The position numbers and the translations under genes are program-made. DNA of 64,000 nt from a virus, in IMG/VR virus record IMGVR_UViG_3300045256_000282, positions 85,069-149,068 of that record; one strand, written 5' to 3'. Below the pieces are notes generated by a model, which was not told the origin of the DNA, ran no database searches, and saw only the letters and a program-made list of their open reading frames with translations. Every line of letters begins with the position of its first letter. Positions within the stretch are counted from its first letter, which is position 1. Shown in pieces: positions 29,457 to 37,411 of this stretch.

Positions 29457-29792
29457 ATGGTAAAGTACACAAAAGAATTAGAATGGAAACAGCATATGGT
29501 CGATCTCGAAGCTTTTGAAGCTTGGGCTAAGGCTAACTGCGGCGCAGACTACTGCGGCAACTCTGCCGACGCCAAGCTGCGTTTGCACTTTCTTGAGCAA
29601 CCTAGTCAAGCAATTGAGGACGCTATCGACTCTAAGTGGGAAGACTTAGACGACGAAGAACATCCTATGTGCGTATCTTATAAGTCTGAAGAAGAACGTA
29701 AGGTAGAGGCTCAAGCTAAAAAAGCCAGTGCTATTAGCAAGTTGGCCGCTTTAGGTCTATCGCAAGACGAACTTAAGGCTATTTTAGGGTAA
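29457..29792 (+). CDS. Small acidic protein between fibre genes (putative fibre accessory)
   Basis: A 111-residue acidic protein preceded by AAGGAG. It has a helical N-terminal part, a middle segment with Cys residues and a Glu/Asp-rich stretch (SKWEDLDDEEHPM), and a helical end (ISKLAALGLSQDELKAILG). The ending resembles small proteins linked to phage fibre genes, some of which are fibre assembly chaperones. Its position between the first and second long fibre supports such a role, but no motif proves it. The 68-nt gap before it shows only a weak TCCC/GGGA hairpin. Confidence 0.55.
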   Translation: MVKYTKELEWKQHMVDLEAFEAWAKANCGADYCGNSADAKLRLHFLEQPSQAIEDAIDSKWEDLDDEEHPMCVSYKSEEERKVEAQAKKASAISKLAALGLSQDELKAILG

Positions 29793-29795
29793 GCA

Positions 29796-29804
29796 CAATC
29801 TTTA
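29796..29804 (+). promoter_or_regulatory. Recurrent motif, copy 4 (candidate late promoter element)
   Basis: CAATCTTTA lies 31 nt before the ATG at 29827, in a gap of only 34 nt. It is preceded by GCA and followed by GATGATAGGATAG, close to the copy at 8204 in sequence and identical in distance to the start codon. Confidence 0.38.
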
Positions 29805-29826
29805 GATGATAGGATAGAGATACACG

Positions 29827-32097
29827 ATGCCAAAACTATTACCATTTTCTCAGCTTGGACACCCAGACATCTCGTTTGTTAACTCAAGCTTGATCTCTGT
29901 CCCTAACACTCAGGTCGTTAACAGGGCTTCTGTCCGCAACCTTGCTGCGGACATGGGCGCTCGCATGGGCATCGAACGAGTCATTATCCAGCAATTGTTT
30001 GAGATACAAACAGAATCTGGTCCTAATGGCGAGAGGGTTCAAAAACCTTTAAACGATGATAAGGATCTTGTTCGTTTCGTAGGCAACTGGGCTAACTCGG
30101 TCGGATCTTCTGGGGTGTTTCCTTTCACATCTGTGAGCGGAGATTTTGCAGAGTTCACCTTCTTTGGTACTGGTTTGAACTTGCTTGTTCTTCTGGATGG
30201 AACTTCCAGGAGCTTTTCCTACACCGTTGATGGTGGATCTTTAACGGCATATTCCTATCCAGCTTCAGGAAGCAATACCCTTACTACCAGAAACTATTCG
30301 CCAAACCAGGTGGCTCCGATCGTATCCGGTCTATCCGCTGGGATTCACACCGTTCGAATCCAGTCTACAAGTTCAAATACTTTCGTCATCTACGGTTTTG
30401 AAGTTTTAAACGAAACATCTACGGTTAGAGTAAACTCAGGTACTATCGTTAAGGATCAGCGCCAGTTTTCTCTTGAGGCCGTACAAGCTTTGTCTGCTAA
30501 ACCCTCAACATTGACAGGATCTCGCGGCGGACGCGTTATCGTTTACAATCAGGGCGGAGTTATCGGTACGGCTGTCCAAGCGGTCAATGCTTCTCAGCAA
30601 AACGTAAACTCAGCAGATCACTCTAACGAAGAGATTGTTCGTGTTTATCAACCAAGAGAGTTTGGTGCAAACAGATCGGATGATTTCTCAACGATCACAA
30701 CCTCTGGTTCTGATAGGGCTTTTGTGTTAGATGACGGAACTACCGCCCTTGCCGGATCAAGCGTTTTATTAAGTACAGTCTCAGGACTTCCAGAGGGGAT
30801 AGCGCTGTCAGCGGTGAGCAATAGCATTCAGTTCACCTTCGTCGGAACTGGTTTGGACGTAGAGTATAGGGGTCTTAACGGAGCTGCTGCTACTAACCAT
30901 GTTTGGTCTATCGATGGCACAGATATTGGTTTTCCTCAAACAGATGTTTTGTCCAATACGAAAGTTATTCGAAGAAAAGTTGTATCAGGACTTCCTTACG
31001 GAACTCACGTTTTTAGATACACAGTAACTGGCGCTACCCCAGAAGGTCAAGTGTTCAGCAAGTTCATCGTTTATCAACCTAAGAAACCTGCGGTTCCTTC
31101 TGGAGCTATCGAGCTAGCCGATTATAACGTCATGGCAGATTTTTCTCCAGTAACCACAACCGGCGTATACACGGTGGGTACTGGTGTTCTTAAGAAATAT
31201 ATTCAAAACAGAGAGGGCACCCTTGTTGGGACCTGGAACGTAAGTAGCCCCATCGCTCCCGGAAACTACACCTCTGGCCAATGGGCTCAAGGAACAACTA
31301 ATGGTGGCTACATCGAGTACACCTTCTTCGGAACTGGTTTTGAGTGGCGTTTCTATACAGACCCCTCTTACACAAGCTCTGCAACACTTTCTATTGACGG
31401 GTTAACTGCAACAAGTACAAACTTTCCTGCAGCAACGTTCTCTGTGACCTCACCAGCTACCTACAACACAAGTACTGGGGTTTTAGCTGAAAACGTTACC
31501 AACGGATCAGGAAGAGCGCTTAGGGTTTCTGGCTTGACGTTAGCTAAACACACGGTACGTCTTACCAATAATACCACCTCGTCTTTAGATATCGCGTCTT
31601 TTGACGTTATAACGCCTATCCACGCCCCAAGATCAAACTTTCAGGCGGACTTACAAAACACGCTTCCTGTTGGAAGCTGTTCTTTGTCAGACTCAAGACA
31701 GTATTTGCCAGCAAACTTAAGCCCTCAAAAAGCTTGGGCACAGGCGGTTGGTGTTACTAGTAACCCTACGACCACCTCTACTACCCTTGTTGCTATGCCT
31801 GATATGTCCTTGACTATTAAAACTCAAGGAGGAAAATGCTTAATACATTATAGCTTGTCTTCCTCGTTAAGCGCTGGAAGTAATACTTATGGAGTGCAGC
31901 TTTTTGTGGACGGAGTTCCTGTGGGTACTCAAAAACAAATTATGCCATTTACAGCAGGGGCCGTTGTTAGTGTAAGCGACCAGTTTCTGGTAAATTTGAG
32001 TCCTGGTACTCATAAGGTCGACTTGTATTGGTACGCTTCTGCAGGTACTTTTACTGCTATTACAACACTTCGTAATTTGTCTGTAGAGGAATTATAA
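29827..32097 (+). CDS. Long tail fibre / receptor-binding protein, paralogue 2
   Basis: A 756-residue protein, the shortest of the three long fibres. It lacks the N-terminal ~500 residues of paralogue 1 and starts almost directly with the shared region (VNRASVRNLAADMGARMGI). It has the same modules (FFGTGLN, FVGTGLD, FFGTGFE) and the strings ELADYNVMADF and FQADLQNTLPVGS. The last ~140 residues differ from the other copies and probably form a distinct tip. Without its own shaft or base domain it may assemble on another fibre. The C terminus is Glu-Glu-Leu. The next gene starts one base after its stop. Confidence 0.75.
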   Translation: MPKLLPFSQLGHPDISFVNSSLISVPNTQVVNRASVRNLAADMGARMGIERVIIQQLFEIQTESGPNGERVQKPLNDDKDLVRFVGNWANSVGSSGVFPFTSVSGDFAEFTFFGTGLNLLVLLDGTSRSFSYTVDGGSLTAYSYPASGSNTLTTRNYSPNQVAPIVSGLSAGIHTVRIQSTSSNTFVIYGFEVLNETSTVRVNSGTIVKDQRQFSLEAVQALSAKPSTLTGSRGGRVIVYNQGGVIGTAVQAVNASQQNVNSADHSNEEIVRVYQPREFGANRSDDFSTITTSGSDRAFVLDDGTTALAGSSVLLSTVSGLPEGIALSAVSNSIQFTFVGTGLDVEYRGLNGAAATNHVWSIDGTDIGFPQTDVLSNTKVIRRKVVSGLPYGTHVFRYTVTGATPEGQVFSKFIVYQPKKPAVPSGAIELADYNVMADFSPVTTTGVYTVGTGVLKKYIQNREGTLVGTWNVSSPIAPGNYTSGQWAQGTTNGGYIEYTFFGTGFEWRFYTDPSYTSSATLSIDGLTATSTNFPAATFSVTSPATYNTSTGVLAENVTNGSGRALRVSGLTLAKHTVRLTNNTTSSLDIASFDVITPIHAPRSNFQADLQNTLPVGSCSLSDSRQYLPANLSPQKAWAQAVGVTSNPTTTSTTLVAMPDMSLTIKTQGGKCLIHYSLSSSLSAGSNTYGVQLFVDGVPVGTQKQIMPFTAGAVVSVSDQFLVNLSPGTHKVDLYWYASAGTFTAITTLRNLSVEEL

Positions 32098-32098
32098 C

Positions 32099-34777
32099 AT
32101 GGGCGCAACTATCGATATTAATAAGAAGTCTAACGTAAAGCAAAACACCGCAGGAGATCTGATCAACAGTCAGCTCAATCAGCCGGTCATTGCTAGGTAC
32201 GAAGCCACATCTTCTTTAGGACAAACGACCATCAACCTCCCGTTCTTGGTTGATCAGTCTAACACTGACGCTTTTGACCTTTTCGTAGACGGACGCCTTC
32301 TTCGTATCGGCGCTTCAAACGACTTTACCTTTTCTGCTATCGACGGAACCAACTCCTCTTCTACCATCTCTTTAGGTGCCCCTCTTTCGGCCAACCTCAA
32401 CATCATCGCTATTAAAAGAGGCTTGAAGAAAGAGCTTGAGTTTCAAACGGACTCTCGCTTTCAGCAAGGGTATGATCTATACGCCTCCACTTTCCAAGGA
32501 TTCGTAGATGAGTCTGCTAGGCTCACTGCTATCAGCGGAGCGCCTTCTTCATCTCAGTTCAGAACATTTGGTATCGTGAACAGGGCCTCTATTCCCGATA
32601 TCGCCAACGATCTTCGTGCTCGAATGGGTATCGATCGTATTCCTGTTCAACAGATTATTCAGCTTCAGACCGAGTTTGGACCTAACGGAGAACAAGTGTT
32701 TGGAGCCTTAAACGATGATAGGAACTTGATTCGTTTTGTAGGGAACTTCTCAAGCTCGGTTACTGGAAACGGTACCTTTATCCTCGGCGGAGCAAATACC
32801 ACCGATTACGTAGAAGTTGTTTTCTATGGAACTGGGCTAAATATCCTTCAAAACCTAGGTGGTTCCGGTTACGATCTTAGAGTCACAGTTGACGGCGGAT
32901 CTGAGGGCGGAAACGTTACCGCTGGCACATATTCTACCGTTCTTCAGGCTAGGAATTATAACACAAACCAACCCATCAACGTAGCCTCAAACCTTTCACT
33001 TGGTATTCATACTGTCCGAATCAGACAAGCTGCCTCAAGCTCTCTTTTCGTTTATGGTTTTGAGGTTTTAAACGAATCTGCTTCCGTTAATCTTCGTCCT
33101 GGAACAGCTTATCAGAACGGCAAGAAGCTTGTTCTAAGTAGTGCTTCTAACATTGCTCCAGCAAGCGGACCCTTTGATTCCGTACTTCAATCTGGCTCCA
33201 CGACATCTTTCTCTTCAACGAGAGGGGCTCGAGTTGTAGAATACATTAAATCTGACGGTACCAGAGGTAAGTCCGCATATCTTACTAATAGTACTCAGGG
33301 AAACCTTGCTTCTGCTGATCATACTTATGAAGAAGTGGTTCGTCGCTATAGTTTTCGAGAGTTTGGAGCTGGTCGTTCAGATGATTTCAGCAGTCTACCT
33401 GCTTCTGGCAACAATACTGCCGCCTTCACATTAGAAGACGGAACCACAACTTTAGTGGGCAGCGTAATAAATTCCTCAAATGATGCTATTAACTTTAACG
33501 GCGTTAACGCTTTTTTTACCCTAACTTTCGTGGGCACTGGCCTAGACATCATTTCCTTTATATCTGGGGGAAGTGAGAGTTTCACAACCTCTATCGACGG
33601 CAGTGCATCAGTTGGAACTACCACGGTCACCAATACCACGCCAATTACTAGAAAAATAGTATCCGGCTTGCCGTATGGTACGCACACCGTTAAAATAGCC
33701 GTTGTTGGTACGCCAGGAACCAACCTTAGGTTTACCAATTTCATTGTTTATCAACCTAAGAAACCATCGATCCCTGCAGGTGCAGTTGAACTAGCTGATT
33801 ACAACGTCATGGCTGATTTTAGTGCCAATGCGGTTGCGACGTACTTAAACGTTTCTACGGGAGTGCTTAGAAAGCAGGCAATCAGAGAAGCTGCTTACAT
33901 AGGGACTTTTTTACTTGGAGGGGTAGACCCAGCCGATTCTGCTGGTAATTATACCTACTCGTCAACTAACGGCGATAGCGTAAGGTACACATTTTTTGGT
34001 ACCGGGTTTGATTATAGGTTTTATGCGGCTACTGCCAATTATAACTTTACTATTGCGGTAGACGGATCTACAAACTTGTCTGGATTTACCACGGGCTCTA
34101 CGTTAGCGTCAGGAATGTCTTTTACGGCATCTACTGGAACGGTTTCTGGAACCCCAGCATCACCTACTTACGGAAACAGTGTCAGGGTTCAAGGATTGAC
34201 CTTGGGCTTACACACAGTGGTTGTTACTCGTGGAACTCAAGCTGCGACGTTCTTTCAGCAGGGCGCTATAGACATTATAACTCCAATTCACTCGCCTAAG
34301 TCTAGCTTTCAAGCAGATCTTCAGAACACTCTTCCTGTAGGGTCTCAAGGTCTTAGTGACTCGCGTCGCTTAAGTGCAGTTAAGTCTGAAGACCCTAAGA
34401 AGTTTAGGGCGGTCGCTGTTGGCATTTCCAACAGCACTAACACCTCAGGAACTTTTGTTCCTATGGCCGATATGTCCTTGACCGTAACGTCTCCTGGTGC
34501 ATGGTTTTCCGTTGACTTCGATACCGGATTATCAGGAAGTGGCGGCGGTACGGCTGGACAGATTGGTCTTTATGTTAACGGTCAACTTTACGGTGCTGCA
34601 AACCAACACCAGGTTGCTGTTGCAGGGTATCAAAGCGTTCTTTCTTTTAGTAGGAAGGTGTACCTAGCTAGAGGTACGCACAAATTAGACATATATTGGC
34701 AAGGAAGCGGCGGCACTTTAACCGTTTACGGTAACTCTGGCAATCTAGGAAGACAACTTAGCGTTGTGGAATTGTAA
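32099..34777 (+). CDS. Long tail fibre / receptor-binding protein, paralogue 3
   Basis: An 892-residue protein. Residues ~30-115 contain the small beta domain shared with other tail genes (FDLFVDGRLLRIGASNDF). From ~130 onward it follows the three-copy fibre pattern with modules FYGTGLN, FVGTGLD and FFGTGFD. It has the conserved strings PKKPSIPAGAVELADYNVM and FQADLQNTLPVGS. The tip (~700-892) resembles paralogue 1 in its first part (LSAVKSEDP) and diverges later. The C terminus is Val-Glu-Leu. Three such genes in a row suggest several receptor-binding proteins on one particle or alternative fibres. Confidence 0.75.
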   Translation: MGATIDINKKSNVKQNTAGDLINSQLNQPVIARYEATSSLGQTTINLPFLVDQSNTDAFDLFVDGRLLRIGASNDFTFSAIDGTNSSSTISLGAPLSANLNIIAIKRGLKKELEFQTDSRFQQGYDLYASTFQGFVDESARLTAISGAPSSSQFRTFGIVNRASIPDIANDLRARMGIDRIPVQQIIQLQTEFGPNGEQVFGALNDDRNLIRFVGNFSSSVTGNGTFILGGANTTDYVEVVFYGTGLNILQNLGGSGYDLRVTVDGGSEGGNVTAGTYSTVLQARNYNTNQPINVASNLSLGIHTVRIRQAASSSLFVYGFEVLNESASVNLRPGTAYQNGKKLVLSSASNIAPASGPFDSVLQSGSTTSFSSTRGARVVEYIKSDGTRGKSAYLTNSTQGNLASADHTYEEVVRRYSFREFGAGRSDDFSSLPASGNNTAAFTLEDGTTTLVGSVINSSNDAINFNGVNAFFTLTFVGTGLDIISFISGGSESFTTSIDGSASVGTTTVTNTTPITRKIVSGLPYGTHTVKIAVVGTPGTNLRFTNFIVYQPKKPSIPAGAVELADYNVMADFSANAVATYLNVSTGVLRKQAIREAAYIGTFLLGGVDPADSAGNYTYSSTNGDSVRYTFFGTGFDYRFYAATANYNFTIAVDGSTNLSGFTTGSTLASGMSFTASTGTVSGTPASPTYGNSVRVQGLTLGLHTVVVTRGTQAATFFQQGAIDIITPIHSPKSSFQADLQNTLPVGSQGLSDSRRLSAVKSEDPKKFRAVAVGISNSTNTSGTFVPMADMSLTVTSPGAWFSVDFDTGLSGSGGGTAGQIGLYVNGQLYGAANQHQVAVAGYQSVLSFSRKVYLARGTHKLDIYWQGSGGTLTVYGNSGNLGRQLSVVEL

Positions 34778-34789
34778 TAAGGAAGTATT

Positions 34790-35779
34790 ATGCCAAGAAC
34801 TCGTATAGATTCAAGCAAAAGAAACATGATCTACAACCCTGAGGGCTTGCTCTTCCAAAGAACGGCTCCAGAAACTCCTACGAACATCGCTAACGACAAC
34901 TTTGGTCCAGACCGCTGGAACGTCCTATGCTCAGCAAACAACGTAGCAATTTCTCGCTCCACCGATGCTCCTGCGGGTTCTAGACATTCCATGCAGCTAG
35001 CTAAGGCCACGGCAAGCGGATTTTTTGGCATTCATCAGATGTTTGAAGCCTCTGAAAGCATACCGCTTCAAAATCAATACGTAACCTTTTCTGTTTGGGT
35101 TAAAACGCAAAGCTCTCAGGTTTCTCAGGCCCGCATCTCTGTTTTAGGATGGACTGGTACCGCAGATTCGATCACCTCGTCGATAGTTTCTAGCTGGGCT
35201 TCAACTCCAACCTACATCGCAAACGTTACAGAATACGCTGCTCAAACCGTAAGCTTGACCTCTTCTTGGCAGCAAGTTCAAGTAACCGCGTTAGTAAACG
35301 GAGCATGCAACAACCTCATGGTTCTTGTTCACACGACAAATTCCCAGCTTTCTGGCGACACCATGTTTGTTAGTCAGGCTCAACTGATAAACTCATCCGA
35401 TTCCCAACCATACGTAAGGGTTGAAGACGAGGTTGAAGTATCTCGTTGTCAGCGCTACTACGAAAAAACCTATGACCTTGACACCGCTCCAGGTACAGCT
35501 ACAACTACGGGGTCTTTTCATTCGTCCATCAGCATCACCGCATCTGGACAACCTGTTGTTCTATGGTTCAAGTACTCGGTACAAAAAAGAGCTACGGCCT
35601 CAGGGACCCTTTACAATTCAACAACAGGTGCATCTGGAACATGGAACGACAACGGCGGAGCTACGATCGGTTTCGTCTTAGGTTTTGGAAGCCAATCCGG
35701 TGTCCGCATCTCAACTCCTAACGCTGTTACGAACGGTCGCGTCTTTTCTGGACACGTAGTAGCTGACGCGGAGTTGTAA
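34790..35779 (+). CDS. Tail protein with carbohydrate-binding-like domain
   Basis: A 329-residue protein preceded by AAGGAAG. Residues ~10-215 form a beta-sandwich-like region (NPEGLLFQRTAP, DRWNVLCSANNVAISR, QMFEASESIPL). I know this pattern from a common phage virion protein family with a CBM-like fold, in which QRYYEKTYD-type strings mark the end of the domain. The C-terminal ~110 residues are a beta-rich tip. It ends in Glu-Leu like the three fibres upstream. It probably forms a short fibre or fibre tip binding surface sugars. Confidence 0.65.
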   Translation: MPRTRIDSSKRNMIYNPEGLLFQRTAPETPTNIANDNFGPDRWNVLCSANNVAISRSTDAPAGSRHSMQLAKATASGFFGIHQMFEASESIPLQNQYVTFSVWVKTQSSQVSQARISVLGWTGTADSITSSIVSSWASTPTYIANVTEYAAQTVSLTSSWQQVQVTALVNGACNNLMVLVHTTNSQLSGDTMFVSQAQLINSSDSQPYVRVEDEVEVSRCQRYYEKTYDLDTAPGTATTTGSFHSSISITASGQPVVLWFKYSVQKRATASGTLYNSTTGASGTWNDNGGATIGFVLGFGSQSGVRISTPNAVTNGRVFSGHVVADAEL

Positions 35780-35780
35780 G

Positions 35781-35972
35781 ATGAAGATCTACGTTATAGA
35801 CAAAGATACAGGACAAAAAGTTCACGAGTACGAAGCAGATGCCCCCGAACAGCACAAGTTTGGCGGACGTTGGGGTGACTCAGCTCATTGCGATCACGTA
35901 CCTGCCTCTTCTGACGCGCCAAAGAAACCGGCTAAGAAGAAAGCTAAGAAGTCCGACTCTTCGTCCTCATGA
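35781..35972 (+). CDS. Small protein with basic tail
   Basis: A 63-residue protein starting one base after the previous stop. The N-terminal half is a mixed segment with a beta start (MKIYVIDKDTGQKVHEYE) and the end is Lys/Ala/Ser-rich (KKPAKKKAKKSDSSSS), probably disordered. The HKFGGRWGDSAHCDH segment contains four His and one Cys. Function unknown. Confidence 0.6.
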   Translation: MKIYVIDKDTGQKVHEYEADAPEQHKFGGRWGDSAHCDHVPASSDAPKKPAKKKAKKSDSSSS

Positions 35973-36082
35973 AAAACGACCTTAAGATGTTAGCAGGGAC
36001 TCTGCTTATTCTTACTTTTATGTATACTGTAGGGTACGGCATCATGGAGCTAGTCAGAGCCGTATCAGATCTTGCAAGATGA
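35969..36082 (+). CDS. Single-pass membrane microprotein (37 aa)
   Basis: The ATG at 35969 overlaps the previous stop, and its own TGA overlaps the ATG of the HNH gene, so it is coupled on both sides. The product has a Lys/Asp start, one hydrophobic segment of about 20 residues and a short amphipathic tail (ELVRAVSDLAR). No ribosome site is evident, consistent with coupling. Function unknown; a small holin or envelope protein is possible. Confidence 0.55.
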   Translation: MKNDLKMLAGTLLILTFMYTVGYGIMELVRAVSDLAR

Positions 36083-36423
36083 GAATCATAAAACACATAA
36101 AAGATATAATTCAAAATAAGGCCCCAGCAGGAGCACTAAGATCTCCTAGGTGGCCCAAGGTTAGAGCTGAGCACTTATCAGCTAACCCTAAATGTGCAGT
36201 TTGCGAAAGTACGTCAGTTCTTGAAGTACATCACATACGACCCTTTCACCAAGACCCTTCGTTAGAACTTGATCCTAAGAACCTCATAACGCTATGTGAG
36301 TCCAAGTCTAAGGGCGTAACTTGCCACCAATTCTTTGGTCACCTAGGCGATTATAAGAACGAGAATCCTAACGTGGTCAAAGACGCCAAATCTTGGAATA
36401 AGAAGCTTAAGAAAACTACTTGA
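36079..36423 (+). CDS. HNH endonuclease
   Basis: A 114-residue protein with a classic small HNH domain: CAVC (about 39-42), VHHIRPFHQDP (catalytic His pair near 51-52), an Asn in PKNLITLC (about 68-73) and a downstream Cys-His (TCHQFFGH). Such proteins are free-standing phage nucleases; some assist terminase in packaging and others act as homing enzymes. It is the last plus-strand gene and its stop overlaps the convergent aminotransferase by 8 nt. No terminase lies beside it in this window, so neither role is favoured. Confidence 0.82.
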   Translation: MRIIKHIKDIIQNKAPAGALRSPRWPKVRAEHLSANPKCAVCESTSVLEVHHIRPFHQDPSLELDPKNLITLCESKSKGVTCHQFFGHLGDYKNENPNVVKDAKSWNKKLKKTT

Positions 36424-37411
36424 TCTTATCGTTTTTAAGGACGGTTTTCACCATAGCTCGAGTTGCAGCGTTGGTGTGAGCAAGGTTTATCCTGACGCTA
36501 TCTCGATCATCTCCGCACACCTGTCCTGGCGTGGTTACGACCATGGAGCGATCAAGTAACTCCTTTAGCTTAGAATCAACCTCAAACAAGGCAAACATGC
36601 CCTTGTCAGGTATCGTCTGGTCTCCGAAGATCTTTGAAAGCTTCTCAACCTCAGTTCTGTTGCTATCTATGACCAGCTTTGACTTATCCCAGAAGGCTTC
36701 CATATCGACGCTGGTGAGGATCTCTTTAGCCAACCACTGCGAAGGTAGGGAGATGCCGCAAGTGTCTAAGGTAGCCCATCTGGCAGCCCTGTCGTAGAGC
36801 CCCTGATCGTTAGTCGCAAGCCAACCGATCCTGATCCCGTTGATCCCGGTGAGTTTGCTCAAGCTTCCGGCCATAGCCTCATGCGGAGGGTATGGCGTGC
36901 AAAACTCCCTCGTACCTACGGTCCTAACTCCGTAAGTCGGAGAGTAGTATGCGGCATCCCAAACCCTTCTGCCGTCTGAAAAGCTAGAAGATACGACACC
37001 CTCAGGGTTACTAGGTGAATCTAGGATCTCAAGGTCATATGGAAAGTTCACCTTACTAGGGGTGTTAGAGGGAGAGTGAATTAGGCCGTGGTTCTGAGCG
37101 ATACCGGGGTAAAAGGGAAAGTAAAGCTTTCTAGTGCTTACTCGGACAGTCTTTTCTTCTTTTTGAGCTGCTACGTACGCATTCAGCGCGTGAGTACACC
37201 CTTGAGTGATCAGGATGTGCTCGTAGTTCTTACCAGTCAGTCTTCGTACGAGTGACCTAACTAAGATTACTAGTTCTTCTTCGCCTTCGTGCTTAGGATA
37301 CCCGAAAGAGTCGATTGGCATCGGCTTAAGAAGGAGAGAAGGTGCTGTTTGAATAAGGGCTTCTCTGACTCCGTACGTGTCTCCCCATCCAAACTGGTGC
37401 TTTTTTTGCAT
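36416..37411 (-). CDS. PLP-dependent aminotransferase, class I/II fold
   Basis: A 331-residue enzyme with the fold-type I landmarks in order: a GWGDTYGVREAL start, a Gly-Cys-Thr loop (TQGCTHALNAY, ~69-79), N135 in SNPEG, D152 in WDAAYYSP (pyridine nitrogen), K186 in GSLSKLTG (Schiff base), R194 in GIRIGW and R307 in SVRINLAHT (substrate carboxylate). All key residues are present, so it is probably active. Substrate cannot be told; a modified nucleobase, an amino acid or a sugar nucleotide route is possible. The start has a strong GGAGG upstream even though it lies 142 nt inside the previous gene. Aminotransferases of this class are rare in phages. Confidence 0.85.
   Translation of the reverse strand: MQKKHQFGWGDTYGVREALIQTAPSLLLKPMPIDSFGYPKHEGEEELVILVRSLVRRLTGKNYEHILITQGCTHALNAYVAAQKEEKTVRVSTRKLYFPFYPGIAQNHGLIHSPSNTPSKVNFPYDLEILDSPSNPEGVVSSSFSDGRRVWDAAYYSPTYGVRTVGTREFCTPYPPHEAMAGSLSKLTGINGIRIGWLATNDQGLYDRAARWATLDTCGISLPSQWLAKEILTSVDMEAFWDKSKLVIDSNRTEVEKLSKIFGDQTIPDKGMFALFEVDSKLKELLDRSMVVTTPGQVCGDDRDSVRINLAHTNAATRAMVKTVLKNDKIK

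Larger units (their letters stand above)
27064..34777 (+). repeat. Three paralogous fibre regions (about 2.2-2.3 kb each)
   Basis: Copies at about 27,064-29,388, 29,866-32,097 and 32,488-34,777 encode related receptor-binding regions. Near-identical DNA patches include a stretch of about 30 bases at 27,129 and 32,549 encoding SSSQFRTFGIV, one of about 40 bases at 28,378 and 33,778 with a single difference seen, and one at 28,585 and 31,312. Between patches the modules differ strongly. This pattern suggests gene duplication followed by exchange between copies. Confidence 0.75.

Noticed and set aside
33346-33744. 132-codon minus-strand ORF inside the third fibre gene
   Set aside because: The plus-strand frame encodes conserved fibre modules; the opposite frame has no recognisable features.
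27064-34777. Regular repeats considered as a CRISPR or satellite array
   Set aside because: The repeated patches lie inside three coding fibre genes and are kilobases apart, consistent with paralogy.
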